Origin: Erythroxylum novogranatense | Lineage: Eukaryota > Streptophyta > Magnoliopsida > Malpighiales > Erythroxylaceae | NCBI GenBank assembly: GCA_029891385.1 | Contig: CM057230.1 | Span: 54,787,414 to 54,851,413 of the forward strand | Length of the DNA stretch: 64,000 bases | Direction: 5' to 3' | Shown: positions 62,201-64,000 of the stretch, in pieces | Position numbering within the stretch: position 1 is the stretch's first letter | How the letters are laid out: every line of letters starts with the position of its first letter | Notes under the pieces: model-generated | Told to the model about the DNA's origin: nothing | The model's database searches: none | The model's input: only the letters and a program-made list of their open reading frames with translations | Translations under genes and position numbers: made by a program

Positions 62201-62712
62201 CAAAGTACCTCATCAATATCAAAGCATATTACTGAGGAAACAAAGAAAAGAAAATAGAAGTATATGCAAGAAATAATTTCTTATCAAGAAAATAAATAAG
62301 CACAATGCATGTTGTAACTCTAACAAATTTCAGTTCCCCAAGGAAATCAATAAACTGACCTCCAATACAAGCTCATTCCCAACTAAATCACTGACTTCAA
62401 AACCAGAGACATCCTATAGTATTGTACTAGACACCTAACACCTCAATGTACACGCTGAACAAAGATTTCAGAGGAAATTTTCCCTCCAGAAATGCGGACC
62501 CACAAACGAAAGAAAGGCATTATCAATGAATAGCATTCAATCAAAGAAGATGAACAAGTTAACGAGAGGTATTCGAGTAAAGAACCTGGTTGCAGAGAGG
62601 CCTGGTTGAGTGAAACTTCAGCAAAGGACCGAACTTCCTGGTTTGGGTCAAGAGTGGCAGTCAAGCAATTGACTAACCACTGCTGATCACGATCAACCAA
62701 TGAGTTCGCCAT
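39830..62712 (-). CDS. IPO9: Importin-9-like nuclear transport receptor, 33 coding exons
   Basis: The gene encodes an importin-beta family karyopherin of about 1,025 residues that carries cargo into the nucleus with RanGTP. I recognise it as the plant importin-9 type from MANSLVDRDQQWLVNCLTAT at the start through ARM/HEAT repeats to a short basic end, TVLMR-stop. Coding exons: 62712-62586, 62173-~62098, 61859-61771, 61505-61334, 58747-58632, 57972-57886, ~57789-57685, 57600-57537, 57424-57282, 53514-53467, 53355-53287, 51993-51918, 51738-51608, 48901-48842, 48741-48672, 48469-48405, 48324-48263, 48183-48060, 47984-47927, 47850-47738, 46812-46735, 46640-46578, 46461-46366, 46271-46162, 45467-45278, 44868-44754, 41203-41091, 41007-40930, 40585-40526, 40440-40309, 40218-40162, 40079-39999, 39880-39830. 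Phases agree except at exons 2/3 and 6/7. At least five transposons sit in introns and none in an exon. Confidence 0.92.
41978..42238 (+). pseudogene. hAT transposase N-terminus with BED zinc finger
   Basis: The frame starts MESSSSQPRDVPSS, a serine-rich leader, and reaches a BED finger: TCDFCGKTSNGGITRAKRHQ. The two Cys and the first His are present. A frame change near 42217 sends translation to a stop at 42238; in the next frame the continuation GGVDKCLKTLL supplies the expected downstream Cys. It is probably one exon of the transposase with a small indel. A long lysine-rich stretch follows to 42368. Confidence 0.75.
42369..43274 (+). pseudogene. hAT transposase core (DUF659-type), largest open frame
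   Basis: The 301-residue frame covers the DUF659/RNase-H-like core of plant hAT transposases. YECRVGPLKKELEYTKELLK is followed by SNAWTDKKNRTLINFLVN, with the first catalytic Asp. VVQLVSDNGSNYVLAGKLL carries the second catalytic Asp, and WTPCAAHCIDLMLEDIG supplies the conserved CxxH. The frame ends at a stop just after LQRLHNRK. The last acidic residue would lie in the interrupted region downstream, so the protein is incomplete. Confidence 0.85.
43784..44399 (+). pseudogene. hAT C-terminal dimerisation region
   Basis: From 43784 one reads PAEWWKNYGVHTPHLQNIAI and then SSSGCERNWSIFEHVH, the hAT dimerisation motif. A frameshift in an A-run (about 43918) then joins to the open frame 43950-44399: LQDLVFIKYNQALKERF, followed by a long acidic tail with poly-Glu and poly-Asp. 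Two frames overlap, so this end is broken by one base. Confidence 0.8.
44754..46812 (-). CDS. IPO9: Importin-9 exons 21-26, with a GC-AG intron
   Basis: Exons 21-26 read AIKNAPGAIHPLVSRILPHI, PNQQPEGLVAGSLDLVSMLL, NAPNEVIKASYDACFDAVIR, NATQCLAAFISGARQEVLAW, LLDPDMESSGSLFVGSYILQ and VHMSAPNVEQFIDMLVSIPA. Intron 22 begins AAG/GCAAGT at 46577, so it is a GC-AG intron; the rest of the donor is a perfect consensus, as is usual for this minor class. Exon 25 (190 nt) is the longest in the gene and encodes the arginine-containing ALVRRMQSAQIAVL repeat. Confidence 0.9.
47738..48901 (-). CDS. IPO9: Importin-9 exons 14-20
   Basis: Seven short exons encode the central HEAT repeats: IREATLYALASLSEQLLEAE (14), ASGLASINLGTLVEQIVTED (15), NDYPFLYARVFMLVAKFSSV (16), ISHGILEQYICAAIKAVGMD (17), PPPVKVGACRALSQLLPEAN (18), ASDETLHLVLETLQAAIKA (19) and HEVSASVESIISPVILNIWA (20). 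Introns are only about 75-200 bp. Every junction is GT-AG with matching phase, and there is no transposon in this block. Confidence 0.92.
49480..50909 (+). mobile_element. Old, internally deleted Ty3/gypsy LTR element in intron 13
   Basis: Two diverged LTR-like segments (about 49490-49825 and 50505-50909) share ordered blocks such as GTTCCTATAATaAAGA, GACTTTATTCA and GTGTGCAAGCA-GAG. After the first comes TTGGTATCAGAAC (49828), a primer-binding-site look-alike. The plus-strand frame 49897-50211 between them includes GHKLSPHFYGSFPTKSKFGR and IRLVFFVSCLKKY, the C-terminal end of Ty3 integrase. The internal part is only about 680 bp, so gag, RT and most of pol are gone. Sequence 5' of the first LTR (49390-49480) resembles that before the second, suggesting a tandem LTR-internal-LTR remnant. 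Ends are approximate. Confidence 0.62.
51608..53514 (-). CDS. IPO9: Importin-9 exons 10-13
   Basis: Exons 10 (53514-53467, LFEFLLTIVGCSKLKK) and 11 (53355-53287) continue the HEAT repeats. Exon 12 (51993-51918) encodes the acidic NQFVADEDEVTYSCRIS stretch, which in importin-9 proteins is an insertion contacting Ran or cargo (family knowledge). Exon 13 (51738-51608) reads ALLLEEVVSSCGREGISAII. All splice signals are GT-AG and the phases fit. A Tourist-like MITE occupies intron 11. Confidence 0.88.
52427..53067. mobile_element. Tourist/Harbinger-like MITE in intron 11
   Basis: The left end GGGCCTGTTTATTTCCACTT and the right end read inward GGGGTTATTTGATTTCACTT are similar, and both sides carry TAA (52424-52426, 53068-53070). 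The 641-bp interior is very AT-rich with no coding. It has the size and ends expected of a Tourist-like miniature element. Confidence 0.7.
54360..55844 (-). pseudogene. Gag-protease fused to polyprotein tail
   Basis: The 494-residue frame begins in gag (TWERFKRSLFDRYGRKDEGD) and has a CCHC-type knuckle region GLCFKCGQTFGPLHRCPDKE. It then has an intact retropepsin core MVDSGASHNLVSRRL and LILGMAWLATLGVVKVDY. Soon after, the sequence leaves the normal order: the expected RT is absent and the frame ends with SIHLEDKVPLKEEGNV, the usual last residues of Ty3 polyproteins just before the polypurine tract. The true start lies upstream at 56351; two nonsense codons separate the pieces. Confidence 0.85.
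55878..56351 (-). pseudogene. N-terminal gag of the intron-9 element
   Basis: 157 residues with an N-terminal coiled-coil-like segment (LKDLQLQLSSLMASVETLAK) and then LPAFHGNDPFAWVTRAESYF, the standard start of Ty3 gag. It runs into TAG at 55880-55878. After 27 in-frame bases (ICMEGSTLY) a TGA replaces the Trp codon expected there, and then the frame is open to 54360. Both stops are single transition changes from sense codons. Confidence 0.82.
57282..58747 (-). CDS. IPO9: Importin-9 exons 5-9
   Basis: Exon 5 (58747-58632) reads HGALRCLAFLFGDLDDTLVP and exon 6 (57972-57886) YDKYLCAKALSIVYSCTSIL. Exon 7 holds ALMAPMIKAWMDQFSVILEK and ends in DWSMRME at 57685. Exon 8 is VLKCLNQFVQNFPTLAENEF, and exon 9 has an acidic YEGRYDSDGSEKSLDSF segment. 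Exon 6 ends in phase 0, yet the natural acceptor before exon 7 (TTAG, exon start 57802) gives METK and then needs a one-base shift to read ALMAPM. Starting exon 7 at 57789 instead keeps the frame but uses a poor acceptor. Confidence 0.85.
59108..61117 (+). mobile_element. Gag-only LTR retrotransposon in intron 4
   Basis: Two 278-bp LTRs (59108-59385, 60840-61117) differ at only 4 positions (about 1.4%), and perfect TTTCC duplications flank the element (59103-59107, 61118-61122). The left LTR begins TA instead of TG, one of the four differences. A purine tract AAGGAGGCGGCAA precedes the right LTR. The 1.45-kb interior holds gag and a few hundred bases after the zinc knuckle, then ends in SLEDKAALQGGGNV. 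It has no protease, RT or integrase. It lies antisense to importin-9. The near-identical LTRs show a recent insertion. It fits the TR-GAG type of non-autonomous retrotransposon. Confidence 0.94.
59482..60666 (+). pseudogene. Gag of the intron-4 element, three frames
   Basis: The first piece (59482-59961) has a coiled-coil-like start (VELLESRMASLEARVEEMQS) and then ELPMFDGSDPVGWITRAEIY and HWFNLLRE. A TGA ends it where Trp is expected. The same frame resumes as LKQALIDRYGGRRFENPFEE (59968-60174) to a second TGA where Arg is likely (GTGTGA from GTGCGA). The third piece (60202-60666) contains HELMDRKAKGLCFRCGE, the start of the CCHC knuckle, and then a one-base shift scrambles the knuckle end. 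The stops and shift make it inactive despite the young LTRs. Confidence 0.85.
61334..62712 (-). CDS. IPO9: Importin-9 exons 1-4: N-terminal importin-beta domain
   Basis: Exon 1 starts at the ATG at 62712. With exons 2 and 3 it forms the Ran-binding importin-beta N-terminal domain: NQEVRSFAEVSLNQASLQPG, then FGEALCKIAANRDFPLGLRQ, then LAAVILKQFIKKHW. Exon 4 begins EVIRRLLVASLDDSQRKI and ends within a YDWPEAWPDLLPALL motif, a signature shared by importin-beta receptors. The junction between exons 2 and 3 is not settled. The best donor (AG/GTTATA after 62098) leaves phase 2, but the acceptors before exon 3 (AG at 61861-61860 or 21 bases upstream) need phase 1. A weaker donor after 62087 would restore the frame. 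Confidence 0.85.
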
Positions 62713-64000
62713 CTATATGGAGCCAACCAAATTCACCGAAAAAACAAAACTATCATGCAGGGTTCCCACTCTAAAGGACTATAATCCTGAAACCCCCTGG
62801 GCTATGCAGGGTTTTAGGGTTTATAATGCTAGGGCGGGGCTAAGTTTATTTTTTTCAGGGCCTAAACTACTGGCTCCAATTCTCTCAACCTGACCAAAAA
62901 TGAAGAAACTTTAGTAGGTGTTAACTTCATCCAACTCTTCAATTCAATATTCTAACTTGGTAACAATTTTAGATTTAATATAATACAGTACTGATATTTA
63001 TTTCAAATATATTTTAAATTATAAAATAATTTTATAAAATTTCAAAAAATTCCGCGTGGTACTGTATATCATTTTTAACACTTACCTAAAAACATTATAA
63101 TAACATAAATTTAATATAATAGTTATTTCTTTTTATATTAATATTATTTTTGACGTACTGTTTTATGTAAAGAAGTGTCTCTGAGAACGAAAACTATAGA
63201 CGTAATAAAGGTGAGATGTTTTCCTTGTCTGTACAAGGTTTTATATTCCAAGAGCGGACCTGAGTTCATTTTTTCAGGGTCTAAACCATAGGCTTTAGTT
63301 TTCTCAACCAGAACCAGAAGAAACTTTTAAAAAATTATATTAAAAAAACTAGTTACATCTGTCTATACTACCCCAGAGTTATTACCCATTTTAGCTTTTG
63401 ATTTTGGCTTTAGTATAATATAGTAGTTATATTTAAATAACTTTCAAAATTATAAAATAATCTTCAATTTTATAATATTATAAAATGATCTCTTGTTTTC
63501 AATTTCCTTCAACTTTTTCTTAAAAATTATAACATAAATTTGATTAATAACAAATATCTTGAATATTACTTTTCATATATTTTCATATAAAAATATCACT
63601 CATATTTAGTATATAATGATAACTACAATTATATGATCATTTAATTCTCATACAATTATAAAATTAAGAATAACACATATGATTATTTAATTCTCGTACA
63701 ATTATAAAATTAATAATAACACAGTTGATTATAAAGCACTTAAAATAATACAATTGATTATAATAAAGCACTATATAAAAAGAATAATATATGCCCATAA
63801 AAGCAAAACTTTGTGTCCAAGAACATAACAAAGAAAAAGTGAAACCTAAAATAAAAATAGTGACATTTATAAGTTTTATTTCCGCTACATATATAATAAT
63901 AATAATATACTCAAACATAAGTAAAACTAAAAGTAAAAGGAGTACATTTGAAAAATCTTGAAATTCATTCCATGATATATCCACTTAAATTACATTGGTC
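62713..64000. other. Upstream region of importin-9, diverged direct repeats
   Basis: No further gene is visible. A segment around 62828-62920 (GGGGCTAAG, TTTTTTTCAGGGCCTAAAC, TTCTCTCAACC) recurs diverged around 63252-63330 (GGACCTGAG, TTTTTTCAGGGTCTAAAC, TTTCTCAACC), about 424 bp apart. A pair of 46-bp tandem units (ATGATCATTTAATTCTC and on) lies at 63633-63724. The minus-strand frame at 63984-63664 is AT-driven. The importin-9 promoter should lie just above 62712, but no clear TATA box was seen there. Confidence 0.5.

Noticed and set aside
63664..63984. 106-residue minus-strand frame with hydrophobic content
   Set aside because: AT-rich sequence with tandem 46-bp units yields Ile/Phe/Tyr-rich translation by chance.

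Overview
The window reads as nuclear DNA of a flowering plant, probably a eudicot. It is AT-rich, a long gene is split by many GT-AG introns, and the mobile elements are typical plant families (CACTA, hAT, PIF/Harbinger, Ty1/copia, Ty3/gypsy chromovirus, L1-like LINE). A legume is possible, but I cannot prove the species from the sequence alone. I recognise only two ordinary host genes: a small intronless RING-H2 protein gene (11374-11832, +) and a large importin-9 type karyopherin gene (39830-62712, -), for which I could place 33 coding exons. I see no tRNA, rRNA or CRISPR.

Layout. 1-10260 is decayed transposon: a CACTA end with a transposase fragment (693-2145), a 2.8 kb LTR with a primer-binding site (3361-6184), and a stop-riddled Ty1/copia pol on the minus strand (7180-10260). 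10260-12030 holds the RING-H2 gene with a TATA box and G-box. 12034-15116 is a PIF/Harbinger-like element with TTA target duplications and a broken minus-strand coding region. 15117-18380 is AT-rich with no gene I can defend. 18380-37505 is a three-level nest: an L1-like LINE (+) is split by a Ty3/gypsy chromodomain retrotransposon (-, 23029-37190, target duplication ATCTT). Its left LTR is in turn split by a related solo LTR in the opposite orientation (25705-29029, target duplication TACTA).

39830-62712 is the importin-9 gene. Its introns have taken in a hAT transposon (41554-44645, 8-bp duplication TTCATAAC), a decayed Ty3 LTR element (about 49480-50909), a Tourist-like MITE (52427-53067), and two short LTR retrotransposons that carry gag (one with protease) but no reverse transcriptase or integrase (54114-56763 and 59108-61117, both with perfect 5-bp duplications). 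The exons remain open and mostly phase-compatible, so the gene looks functional. Two junctions (exon 2/3 and 6/7) could not be resolved by eye, and one intron begins with GC instead of GT.

62713-64000 is the importin-9 upstream region, with diverged direct repeats. I did not find a wholly new gene system. The most unusual features are the two gag-only retrotransposons, which end in the same short polyprotein tail, the three-level nest, and the Harbinger-like element carrying an unrecognised coding region. Exon and element ends were read by eye; similarity statements come from remembered family motifs, not from searches.
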